Source: a bacterium (GTDB lineage Bacteria; Orphanbacterota; Orphanbacteria; Orphanbacterales; Orphanbacteraceae). From it: a DNA stretch of 64,000 bases. A program made the translations under genes and the position numbers. Position 1 is the first letter of the stretch; every line of letters begins with the position of its first letter. Below the pieces are notes generated by a model. That model saw only the letters and a list, made by a program, of their open reading frames with translations. It had not been told where the DNA came from and searched no databases. Of this stretch, positions 57,177 to 64,000 are shown piece by piece. The stretch lies in NCBI GenBank assembly GCA_025782575.1, contig JALGYY010000004.1, forward strand, positions 124,001 through 188,000, in the 5' to 3' direction.

Positions 57177-57186
57177 CTCGTCTCTC

Positions 57187-57939
57187 CTATCCGAATCGGC
57201 CGGTGACGTATTCTTCGGTGCGCTTCACCTTGGGCCGAGTGAACACCTGCTGGGTTTCGCCATATTCGACAAGAACCCCCGCTTCGAAAAACGCCGTGTA
57301 GTCCGATACTCTCGCCGCCTGCTGCATATTGTGAGTCACGATTACGATGGTGTATTTCTTCTTGAGCTCGAACAGAAGATTCTCGATGTGCGCGGTCGAC
57401 ACCGGATCAAGCGCGGAGCAGGGCTCGTCCATCAGTATCACTTCCGGCTCCATTGCGAGTGTGCGCGCAATACAAAGGCGCTGCTGCTGCCCGCCCGATA
57501 GTCCGAGTGCAGACGAACCGAGCCGGTCCTTCACCTCGTCCCAGAGGGCGGCTTTCTTGAGCGCCCCCTCCAGTCTCTCTCTCGGATCGCCCTCATAGCC
57601 GTTGATCGCGGGCCCCCATGAGACGTTTCGTTCAATGCTCTTCGGGAAAGGGTTCGGCTTTTGAAAAACCATGCCGATCCGGCGGCGCACTTCTACGGGG
57701 TCGATCCCTTTGTCGTAAATATCCGTCCCGCGAAAGAGTATCTCGCCGTCCATACTCGAAGAAGGGATGAACTCGTTCATACGATTGAACGCTCGGAGGA
57801 GCGTGCTCTTGCCGCACCCCGAAGGCCCGATGATCGCCGTTACCCGGTTTTCCGGGATCACGAGAGTCGCTTCCCGGACCGCGGGAGCTTCCCCGTATCG
57901 AATCGTGACGTTTCGGGCTTCCATGATCGACGTCATCAT
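57187..57939 (-). CDS. pstB: Phosphate ABC transporter ATPase PstB
   Basis: 250 residues. Walker [10 protein letters not shown] (39-47), Q-loop [12 protein letters not shown] (specific for PstB), signature [16 protein letters not shown], Walker [14 protein letters not shown] and H-loop THN. It powers import through PstC/PstA. Start overlaps the pstA stop by 4 bases. Confidence 0.97.
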   Translation of the reverse strand: MMTSIMEARNVTIRYGEAPAVREATLVIPENRVTAIIGPSGCGKSTLLRAFNRMNEFIPSSSMDGEILFRGTDIYDKGIDPVEVRRRIGMVFQKPNPFPKSIERNVSWGPAINGYEGDPRERLEGALKKAALWDEVKDRLGSSALGLSGGQQQRLCIARTLAMEPEVILMDEPCSALDPVSTAHIENLLFELKKKYTIVIVTHNMQQAARVSDYTAFFEAGVLVEYGETQQVFTRPKVKRTEEYVTGRFG

Positions 57940-58817
57940 CCGCCTCTCCTCTCTGCCCGGTGTCGAATGAGAATGGCTCCAGTGTTCATGACGAGAAGGA
58001 CGATCAGGAGAACGAGAATGCCGGCTGCGCCGAGAGCGTGGAAGTCCTTCTGGGGGCGCGAAGTCCAGTTAAAGACCTGGATCGGCAGGGTGGTGAATGC
58101 ATCGAGCGGCCCTTCCGGCACGAACGCGACATAGGTGAGCGCCCCGATCATGACGAGTGGGGCCGTCTCGCCGATCGCCCGGGACAGGGCGAGGATCACG
58201 CCGGTCATGATGCCGGGGAGGGCCGAGGGGAGAACGTGATGGCGCACAGTCTGCCACCGCGTTGAGCCGAGTGCGTATGAGGCCTGGCGAAGCGAGCCGG
58301 GCACGGCCCGGATCGCCTCTCGTGCGGCGATGATGATCACGGGTAGAATCAACAGGCTCATGGTGAGCGCGCCGGCCAGAACGCTCCGGCCAAGCAGGAA
58401 GAACCTCACGAAAATGACAAGGCCGAGCATGCCGTAAACAATTGATGGTACGCCGGCGAGGTTCGCGATGTTGATCTGGATGAAAGTGCTGAGCGCTCCT
58501 CGCCTGGCGTATTCCTCGAGATAGATCGCCGCGCCGACCCCGAGAGGAACGGCAATAATAGCGGTCGTGCTGATCATCCAGAGTGTGCCGAATAGGGCGG
58601 ACTTGATGCCGGCCTGATCAGGAAAACGAGAGGGGAAGCTCGAAAGAAACTGCCAGTCGAGCCAGGACATCCCCTGGCGGGCGACGTGCACGAGGAGCGC
58701 GACCAGTATCAGGACCGCCGCCCAGGTCATGGCAGCGCAGGCAAAGCGGAAAACGGCAAGTGCCCGGCGCCGGGCGGGTAGATTGTTCGCGGAATGATGC
58801 CGACCAAGCCCGGTCAT
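57936..58817 (-). CDS. pstA: Phosphate ABC transporter permease PstA
   Basis: 293 residues with six membrane helices. The EAA loop contacting PstB is [25 protein letters not shown], and the segment [20 protein letters not shown] is typical of Pst permeases. It overlaps the pstC stop by 4 bases. Confidence 0.96.
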   Translation of the reverse strand: MTGLGRHHSANNLPARRRALAVFRFACAAMTWAAVLILVALLVHVARQGMSWLDWQFLSSFPSRFPDQAGIKSALFGTLWMISTTAIIAVPLGVGAAIYLEEYARRGALSTFIQINIANLAGVPSIVYGMLGLVIFVRFFLLGRSVLAGALTMSLLILPVIIIAAREAIRAVPGSLRQASYALGSTRWQTVRHHVLPSALPGIMTGVILALSRAIGETAPLVMIGALTYVAFVPEGPLDAFTTLPIQVFNWTSRPQKDFHALGAAGILVLLIVLLVMNTGAILIRHRAERRGG

Positions 58818-59716
58818 TCGTATACCTCCTGGAACCGGCGAAGAACCTGGTGGGAAAGAATATTCATTCCCAAAGTGATTATGAAGAGGAGCGCGCCCAC
58901 AGCAAAAATCGTCTGATATTCCACGGTGCCGGCGGGCGTATCACCAAGGCTCACCTGCACAATATAGGCGGTCATCGTCTGGATACTCTCCAGCGGATTT
59001 GCCGTGATATTGGGCGTTGCTCCGGCCGCGAGCGTCACTGCCATCGTTTCGCCGATGGCGCGCGACATGGCGAGCACGAACGAAGCGAGGACGCCCGACA
59101 GGGCGGCCGGCAGAACCACTCGGCCGGTCACTTCGAACGAAGTCGCCCCGAGGGCGTGCGCCCCTTCGCGGAGCGAGTTCGGGACGGCGCGGAGCGCGTC
59201 GTCACAGAGCGATGCGACCATGGGAAGAATCATGATGCCGACCACGATTGACGCGCTCGCCGCATTGAAGACCTGCGTTTCGGGAAAGACCGCTCTGATG
59301 ATCGGTGTAACAAAGGTGAGCGCAAAATATCCATAGACCACGGTCGGGATCCCGGCGAGGACCTCAAGAACGGGCTTGATGATGTTTCGAACCCGATCGG
59401 AGGCGTATTCACTCAGGTAAATGGCGCTTCCAAGCCCGAGTGGAATGGCGATCAGGCTCGAACCCACCACGATCATCATGGTGCCGCAGACGAGCGGAAG
59501 AATACCGAACGACCGGGGTACGAGAAGGGGTCTCCATTCCGTGCCGAACAGAAAGGACGGCAGGGAAACCACCTCAAAAAACGCGAACGTCTCCCGGGCG
59601 AGAACCCCGACAATTCCAGCCGTGGTCACCACGGAGAGGGCGGCGCAGGTGAAAAGAACGACCTTGACGGCCTCCTCTTTCCAGTGCCTTCCCCGCTTTC
59701 TCTTGAGCTCTTCCAC
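58814..59716 (-). CDS. pstC: Phosphate ABC transporter permease PstC
   Basis: 300 residues from a GTG at 59714-59716, with GGAGGAG 6 bases upstream. A longer frame to 59902 would overlap most of the pstS 3' end and is rejected. Six membrane helices; EAA loop [26 protein letters not shown] and the [16 protein letters not shown] segment are intact. It lies 25 bases after the pstS stop. Confidence 0.95.
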   Translation of the reverse strand: MEELKRKRGRHWKEEAVKVVLFTCAALSVVTTAGIVGVLARETFAFFEVVSLPSFLFGTEWRPLLVPRSFGILPLVCGTMMIVVGSSLIAIPLGLGSAIYLSEYASDRVRNIIKPVLEVLAGIPTVVYGYFALTFVTPIIRAVFPETQVFNAASASIVVGIMILPMVASLCDDALRAVPNSLREGAHALGATSFEVTGRVVLPAALSGVLASFVLAMSRAIGETMAVTLAAGATPNITANPLESIQTMTAYIVQVSLGDTPAGTVEYQTIFAVGALLFIITLGMNILSHQVLRRFQEVYE

Positions 59717-59741
59717 CCTGAACTCCTCCGCCTGCCGAGAC

Positions 59742-60740
59742 CTACATACCCAGGTCGAACATCTGCTCCAGCGTCTTGCCCGCTTGCTTTCCGTCTGCGT
59801 AGACAGTGCCGGCAACACCTTTTTCGAAGCGCGCGAGCGCAAGTGCATAGACCGCATCCGGTAGCGGGACATAGCCCACCTCGCTGACAAGAACCGGCGC
59901 ATTCTTCAGGTAGAATCGAATGAACTCGCGGACCTCGGGCCGGCCGGCCGCTTCTGTCGTCACATAGATGAAAATCGGGCGGGCGAGGGGGGCGTAAGTG
60001 CCGTCGTTGATGCTGGAAGAAGAGGGTGCGATCGGCCCGCTTCCACCGTCTATCGGAATGAGCTTCAGCTTGTCTTTGTTCTCCACATAGTAAGCAAAGC
60101 CGAAGAAGCCGAGAGAGTGCACATCACCTGCGATGCCCTGGACGAGAACGTTGTCGTCCTCGCTCGCTGTGAAATCGTGCCGGCAGGACTGCGATTCGCC
60201 GTTGATCGTCTCGGTGAAGTAGTCAAATGTTCCCGAGTCAATTCCAGGGCCGTAGAGCGCGATGGGCTGGTCGGGCCATTCGTTCCGGACGTCTTTCCAG
60301 CTCTTTACCGTACTCCCGGGTTGCCAGATTCTTGTCAGTTCCTCGACCGTAAGGAGGTCGACAAATGCGTTAGTCTTGTGGGTCACAATGGAGATGCCGT
60401 CAAAAGCGACAGGCAACTCGATGTATTCCACGTTATTCTCTTTCGCCTTTTTGTTTTCTACCTGTTTGATCGGCCGGGAGGCGTCATTGATATCCGTTTC
60501 TCCTATGCAGAACTTTTTGAATCCGCCGCCTGTTCCCGAAATACCCACCGTAACCCGGCAACGGGGGTGAACCTTCTGAAACTCTTCCGCAACCGCCTCA
60601 GTGATCGGGAAGACCGTGCTCGACCCGTCGATTCTAATCGTCCCCTTGAGCTCTGACCCGTTCTCATTCGCGCCATTCCCGCCGCACCCGAACAGGACAA
60701 GAGCGCTGAGCACCAATACTGTTTTCGTTGTTCGTCTCAT
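59742..60740 (-). CDS. pstS: Phosphate-binding lipoprotein PstS
   Basis: 332 residues from the ATG at 60738-60740 (AGGAGG upstream). Lipobox LFGC (about residue 19), then the phosphate-binding pattern [32 protein letters not shown], and SGTFDYFTE. The predicted promoter overlaps an 11-bp-phased repeat (60775-60816), consistent with PhoB control. Confidence 0.96.
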   Translation of the reverse strand: MRRTTKTVLVLSALVLFGCGGNGANENGSELKGTIRIDGSSTVFPITEAVAEEFQKVHPRCRVTVGISGTGGGFKKFCIGETDINDASRPIKQVENKKAKENNVEYIELPVAFDGISIVTHKTNAFVDLLTVEELTRIWQPGSTVKSWKDVRNEWPDQPIALYGPGIDSGTFDYFTETINGESQSCRHDFTASEDDNVLVQGIAGDVHSLGFFGFAYYVENKDKLKLIPIDGGSGPIAPSSSSINDGTYAPLARPIFIYVTTEAAGRPEVREFIRFYLKNAPVLVSEVGYVPLPDAVYALALARFEKGVAGTVYADGKQAGKTLEQMFDLGM

Positions 60741-60774
60741 GATTGGGAGACCTCCTTTCTCTTTCTTACCGGGC

Positions 60775-60816
60775 AAGATACGAAACGAATATTAGGAGGG
60801 TATTAAGAGGGTATTA
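60775..60816 (-). promoter_or_regulatory. Pho-box-like repeat and -10 element of pstS
   Basis: On the plus strand ATTAGGAGGGT (60791-60801) and ATTAAGAGGGT (60802-60812) form an 11-bp direct repeat, followed by a third half, ATTAATTTT. A -10 hexamer (TATCTT on the minus strand, 60775-60780) lies 10 bp away, the spacing seen for PhoB-activated promoters. No -35 hexamer is present. Confidence 0.55.
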
Positions 60817-62601
60817 ATTTTCGCCCCGAGGCGGCATACGGAATAAAAATCGACTTCCCCTGCCCGGCGCGCTCTCTACAGAGACGCTTCCTCCGTGGGA
60901 AAGGGCGATGTGCTTTACAATCGCCAGGCCGAGCCCTGTGCCGCCCAGGTCTCGCGAACGGGCCTTATCTACCCGGTAGAACCGTTCGAATATTCTCGTC
61001 CGGTGGGCTGGATTAATGCCGATCCCGGTATCTTCCACTTCGACAAAGGCGTCACCTTCCTGGTGGAAAACGCTCACTTTCACCTTTCCCTCTTCCGGCG
61101 TGTATTGAATGGCGTTTCCGAGCAGATTGTCGATCAGTTGCCGTAACTCGTCCCGATTGGCGAAGACCTCCACGGGCTTTTCCCGCCTGACGATTACGAG
61201 TTCGATATTCTTGGATATCGCAGCGGGGCGGAATTCATCCACACTCTCATCAAGGAGCGTGCAAAGGTCGACCGGCTCTCGATAGGACTCGTCGTGGCCT
61301 GATTCAAGGCGGGAAATCGTAAGCAAATCGCCGACGAGCGAAGTAAGTCGATGGGACTGATTCTTTACCTTGTTCAGAAAGCCGTTACGCGCCTCCGGTT
61401 CCATCTCTTCATGGTCCAGGACCGTTTCAACCAGCCCTCGTATAGCTGTAATCGGCGTTTTCAACTCATGAGATACGTTGGCCACAAAATCGCTCCGAAT
61501 CGCCTCCAATTGTCTCAGGTCGGTCAGGTCGTGAAGCACCAGCACGGCACCGCCGGTTTCCAGCGGGGTCGCGTGCATTTCCACAATCTGGTCCTTCCCG
61601 TCTCGAGCAATTCTGATTTCCTCTTTCAGTTTCTGCCCGTCCAGCATGGCTCTCCGGATAATTTTGTTCACGGCCTGAAGCCGGACGACCTCCCATATTC
61701 GTTTTCCATCGGAACTTTTGTCGTGAACGTCATTGTCTTTGAGGGTCACTCGTAGAATCCTGCCGGCCGCGTCATTCATATGGAGGATGCGCTCCTCTTC
61801 GTCAACAGCAACGACCCCTTCCGCCATTCCCATGAGAATAGCGAGAAGCTTGTTTTTCTCTTTCGCGGAATCGGAAATGCGGGTTTCTATGCTGGCGGAC
61901 ATTCGGTTGAATGAGCGGGCCAGATCGCCGACTTCATCATTTCCGCCGTGAGGCACCCGCCCCTGACCCTCCCCCTTTGCTATCAACAAGGCTTCCCGGC
62001 TGATCACATTGAGAGGCTTCACGACACGGTAAGAGAGAAGAAGCCCCATAAGGAGCCCCACCAGCGCCGCGAGCCCGGCCATAGTAAATATTGTCGTCCG
62101 AAGACGAACCAACTCAGCATCAACAGCGCTGGTAATAATGGAAGCTCGGACATAACCGAGGAGTTTCCCTGCCCGTTTCACGGGAATGGCGTGATACATG
62201 GTGTTTCGGTTGGCAGTACTGCTGAAGCGCGTGGCGGTTCCCAGCCCTCGATCCCGTGCGTCAAGAATCTCGGGTCGGCGCCCATGATTTTCCATCGTAG
62301 CCGGATCGTTTTCCGAATCGGCTATCACCAGGCCGTCGCTTCTCACTACGGTCAGGCGAGTTTCCAGCGATCTTCCCAGAATCTGGATTCGTTTCTGAAA
62401 GAGAGGATCATCAGCCCCCGTCAGAGGGAGAGCGGCTATGTCGTTCAGCAAGACTACTTTGGCGTGAAGCGATTCCTCTATCCGGCGAAGCGTGTCGACC
62501 CTTACCCGGCTACTGAAGAGAAGCCCGGAGATCGCGGTCGAAGCAAGAATGACCGCGACGTAGCCGATAAAAATCTTGCGCAGGAATCTGGAGTTCAGCA
62601 C
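60814..62601 (-). CDS. phoR: PhoR-type sensor histidine kinase
   Basis: 595 residues from a GTG at 62599-62601 (GGGAG upstream); a longer frame to 62757 is possible but adds a tail with no domain. TM1 10-30, extracytoplasmic sensor 31-168, TM2 170-190, HAMP 191-244, PAS 253-363, H378 in VSHELKTPI, then N-, G1-type DTGIGI and [12 protein letters not shown] boxes. It phosphorylates PhoB under phosphate starvation. No response regulator lies beside it; the next features upstream are the replication origin and dnaA, so the partner must be encoded elsewhere. It precedes pstS by 73 bases. Confidence 0.88.
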   Translation of the reverse strand: MLNSRFLRKIFIGYVAVILASTAISGLLFSSRVRVDTLRRIEESLHAKVVLLNDIAALPLTGADDPLFQKRIQILGRSLETRLTVVRSDGLVIADSENDPATMENHGRRPEILDARDRGLGTATRFSSTANRNTMYHAIPVKRAGKLLGYVRASIITSAVDAELVRLRTTIFTMAGLAALVGLLMGLLLSYRVVKPLNVISREALLIAKGEGQGRVPHGGNDEVGDLARSFNRMSASIETRISDSAKEKNKLLAILMGMAEGVVAVDEEERILHMNDAAGRILRVTLKDNDVHDKSSDGKRIWEVVRLQAVNKIIRRAMLDGQKLKEEIRIARDGKDQIVEMHATPLETGGAVLVLHDLTDLRQLEAIRSDFVANVSHELKTPITAIRGLVETVLDHEEMEPEARNGFLNKVKNQSHRLTSLVGDLLTISRLESGHDESYREPVDLCTLLDESVDEFRPAAISKNIELVIVRREKPVEVFANRDELRQLIDNLLGNAIQYTPEEGKVKVSVFHQEGDAFVEVEDTGIGINPAHRTRIFERFYRVDKARSRDLGGTGLGLAIVKHIALSHGGSVSVESAPGRGSRFLFRMPPRGEN

Positions 62602-62835
62602 GCTTTTCTCCCGGTCTGCCGACCTCGGGCGCCTCTCTTGATTGTAAGGATTCGAGACAACAAAAAGAACCCCGGAAGCGGATTCTTCCAGGAAGCCCGC
62701 CCCGGGGTAAAGGAATCGCAGTCTCGTTTGAAAGCACCGCCCGTCCAGTTTCGGCACTCATCAAACACGATGGGTCCGTTGGCTGCGATTGCCTCTTGAC
62801 TCATTCATACGGACAGTTTGTTTGCCTCTTTCCGG

Positions 62836-63073
62836 ATTCTTTCTTCTTCTTCTTAAAGAGATTTAAAAAAAGAGTAGTAGTAGTAGGGGCTGCGGATATG
62901 TTGACAAGCAGGCCACACGTTAGATTGGTTGCGGGATTACAGTCTTTGGGAGATGGGAAGTTATGTCGGGTCATGTGGACGGTTTTCTAATAACTCTGGA
63001 GTTGTTCACAGGGCGGTGTTTGTCGACAATCGGTCCACAGGCGTATCCCGGTTTTCTGCACAGATTATTCACA
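62836..63073. other. Predicted replication origin (oriC) with DnaA boxes and DnaA-trio
   Basis: DnaA boxes on the plus strand: TTATTCACA (63065-63073, full match to TTATNCACA), TTCTGCACA (63054-63062) and TTGTTCACA (63002-63010), one mismatch each; weaker TTGTCGACAA (63020-63029). On the minus strand TTGTCAACA (62899-62907) is followed by a GC-rich spacer (62887-62898), four TAG trios (62875-62886) and an AT-rich tract (62836-62871). This order of box, GC spacer, trio and AT tract is that of the bacterial basal unwinding system. It lies just downstream of dnaA, as in Bacillus. Confidence 0.8.
62875..62886 (+). repeat. DnaA-trio element, (TAG)4
   Basis: Four perfect TAG repeats between the GC-rich spacer and the AT-rich tract; read away from the DnaA box the strand is 3'-GAT-GAT-GAT-GAT, the motif bound by DnaA on single-stranded DNA. 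Confidence 0.7.
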
Positions 63074-63090
63074 TGGCGAAGGTGGGTGGT

Positions 63091-63317
63091 TCAGCCGACT
63101 TGCCCCGGGCCAGAAATTTCTCGAAGGAGAATGAGCGAGACGAGGCCGGTGGGACCCGAAGAAGCGAAACATAGAAAACGGACGGGGTTAATCAGACCCC
63201 GCCCGTTTTCATGTGGAGATGCTTCGGGCCGGCCGAGCGAGTGAGGCGAGGGGCGACGGTCAGGAGCCCCGGAGCCGGCTCCTTCGAGAGCTTTCTGGCC
63301 CGGGGCAAGCCGGCTGA
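63091..63317. repeat. 227-bp imperfect palindrome with 39-bp arms between oriC and dnaA
   Basis: The arm 63091-63129 and the reverse complement of 63279-63317 agree at 36 of 39 positions. Inside them GGCCGG and CCCGAAG blocks are also repeated in inverted order, and the centre is the hairpin at 63174-63210. The right half carries about 40 extra bases (63235-63278). No reading frame is conserved in either half. Confidence 0.85.
63174..63210. terminator. Bidirectional terminator-like hairpin downstream of dnaA
   Basis: GAAAACGG-A-CGGGGT / ACCCCG-C-CCGTTTTC, a 15-bp stem with one mismatch and a 7-base loop, with an A-run on one side and a T-run on the other, so it could stop transcription from both directions. 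It is the centre of the larger palindrome. Confidence 0.75.
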
Positions 63318-63369
63318 GCCGGACTATTTTGGGTTTTGGTGTTGCAATAGGCTGCGCGCTCGGTCCCTT

Positions 63370-64000
63370 CTACGCTGCGAGCTCATCCGCAAGGCGATCC
63401 AGAATCGACCGGAAGCGGTCGTCCGCGATGGAAAGTCTCTCCACCTTCTGGCACGCGTGCAGAACGGTTGAATGGTCCCGGCCGCCGAACTTGAGACCGA
63501 TCTGGCTGAGCGAGAGGCCGGCCAGTTGCCGAGTGAAGTACATCGCCACCTGACGGGCGAGGGCGATATCCGCCGTGCGCCTCCTCGACAGAATCTCGTC
63601 GACCGACACATCGTAATGTCCGGCGGTTACCCGGATGATGTCACGCACGGTGGCCTTGTTCGTTCTCCGCGAGAGAAAGTCCTTGAGTACGTCTCTTGCG
63701 AGATCGACGGAGAGATCCTGACCCGTAAGTGAGGAAAAGGCGAGGAGCCGGATGAGCGAGCCTTCGAGCTGACGAATATTCGAGCGAATCGATCGAGCGA
63801 TGAAGAGCAGAACATCGTCCGGGATAGAGAGATTTTCGAGCTCGGCCTTCTTCCTGAGAATGGCAATTCTGGTTTCGAGATCGGGCGAGCCGACGTCTGC
63901 GACCAGACCCCATTCAAATCGGGATATGAGGCGCTCCTCCAGGTTGGCGATTTCCTTCGGCGGGCGATCACTGGTAAGCACGATCTGCTTTTTGGCATTC
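63370..64000 (-). CDS. dnaA: Chromosomal replication initiator DnaA, 5' end beyond the window
   Basis: About 210 C-terminal residues are visible; the frame stays open to the right edge. The AAA+ end includes ANLEERLISRFEWGL (sensor II/box VIII region) and RSNIRQLEGSLIRLLAF; domain IV carries the DNA-binding signature LARQVAMYFTRQL...GGRDHSTVLHAC. DnaA melts the origin at 62.8-63.1 kb. The gene reads toward the origin and toward the dnaN operon on the same strand. Confidence 0.97.
   Translation of the reverse strand, partial: NAKKQIVLTSDRPPKEIANLEERLISRFEWGLVADVGSPDLETRIAILRKKAELENLSIPDDVLLFIARSIRSNIRQLEGSLIRLLAFSSLTGQDLSVDLARDVLKDFLSRRTNKATVRDIIRVTAGHYDVSVDEILSRRRTADIALARQVAMYFTRQLAGLSLSQIGLKFGGRDHSTVLHACQKVERLSIADDRFRSILDRLADELAA

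Noticed and set aside
58814-59902. Longer PstC beginning at 59902
   Set aside because: It would overlap 161 bases of pstS in another frame; the GTG at 59716 has a proper ribosome-binding site.
62796-63244. Small plus-strand frames in the dnaA-phoR interval
   Set aside because: They run through DnaA boxes, the trio and the palindrome, and have no coding character.

Overview
The window is GC-rich and dense in genes. It comes from a Gram-negative, double-membrane bacterium: it encodes outer-membrane barrels, lipoproteins with clear lipoboxes, a LolA-fold protein, an RND transporter and a phosphate-selective porin. A large secreted propeller protein ends in a FlgD/T9SS-type C-terminal domain, the kind common in FCB-related candidate phyla such as Eisenbacteria, Krumholzibacteriota and Latescibacterota. 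That placement is inference; no rRNA is present. TTG and GTG starts backed by good ribosome-binding sites are frequent.

Layout. 1-11 kb: a minus-strand run of a formylglycine-less sulfatase-like lipoprotein, a PPK2 kinase and a truncated crotonase. It is followed by plus-strand M16 peptidase, aminotransferase and Nudix genes, then a minus-strand SGNH hydrolase coupled to a spermidine-synthase-like membrane protein. 11-22 kb: a strongly structured gene-free stretch, then a DUF302 protein, a CNNM/CorC protein, a CoA-binding protein, a GT39-TPR fusion, ornithine aminotransferase, a DUF4230-like protein, Ig-like lipoproteins and an FAH-family hydrolase. 22-29 kb: an RND exporter/LolA-like/outer-membrane protein/DUF2892 operon with a canonical sigma-54 promoter, next to a divergent PAS-AAA+-Fis activator; this looks like a complete regulator-target pair. 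29-37 kb: DUF2231, thioredoxin, a GT-C membrane protein, and a YfiR / CHASE8-hybrid histidine kinase / lipoprotein / EAL-HDOD signalling cassette.

36-45 kb: the minus-strand replication cluster dnaN-recF-dciA-gyrB-gyrA-hflX with overlapping genes and a good sigma-70 promoter before dnaN. 45-49 kb: a plus-strand module of a periplasmic TPR-CHAT (caspase-like) protease, split by one frameshift, an ECF sigma factor and a zinc-finger transmembrane anti-sigma factor, each overlapping the next by 4 bases. I think this is the most interesting system here: it is a membrane analogue of protease-controlled sigma-factor release. 49-55 kb: HNH endonuclease, 1-Cys peroxiredoxin and the large propeller protein, interrupted by an in-frame amber codon.

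55-64 kb: a complete phosphate module on the minus strand (phoR, pstS-C-A-B, phoU, phosphate-selective porin) with an 11-bp-phased Pho-box-like repeat before pstS. Then comes the replication origin, with DnaA boxes, a GC-rich spacer, four TAG trios and an AT-rich tract. Next is a 227-bp imperfect palindrome built around a bidirectional terminator, and finally the 3' part of dnaA running off the right edge. dnaA and dnaN are therefore about 18.6 kb apart, with the origin just downstream of dnaA.
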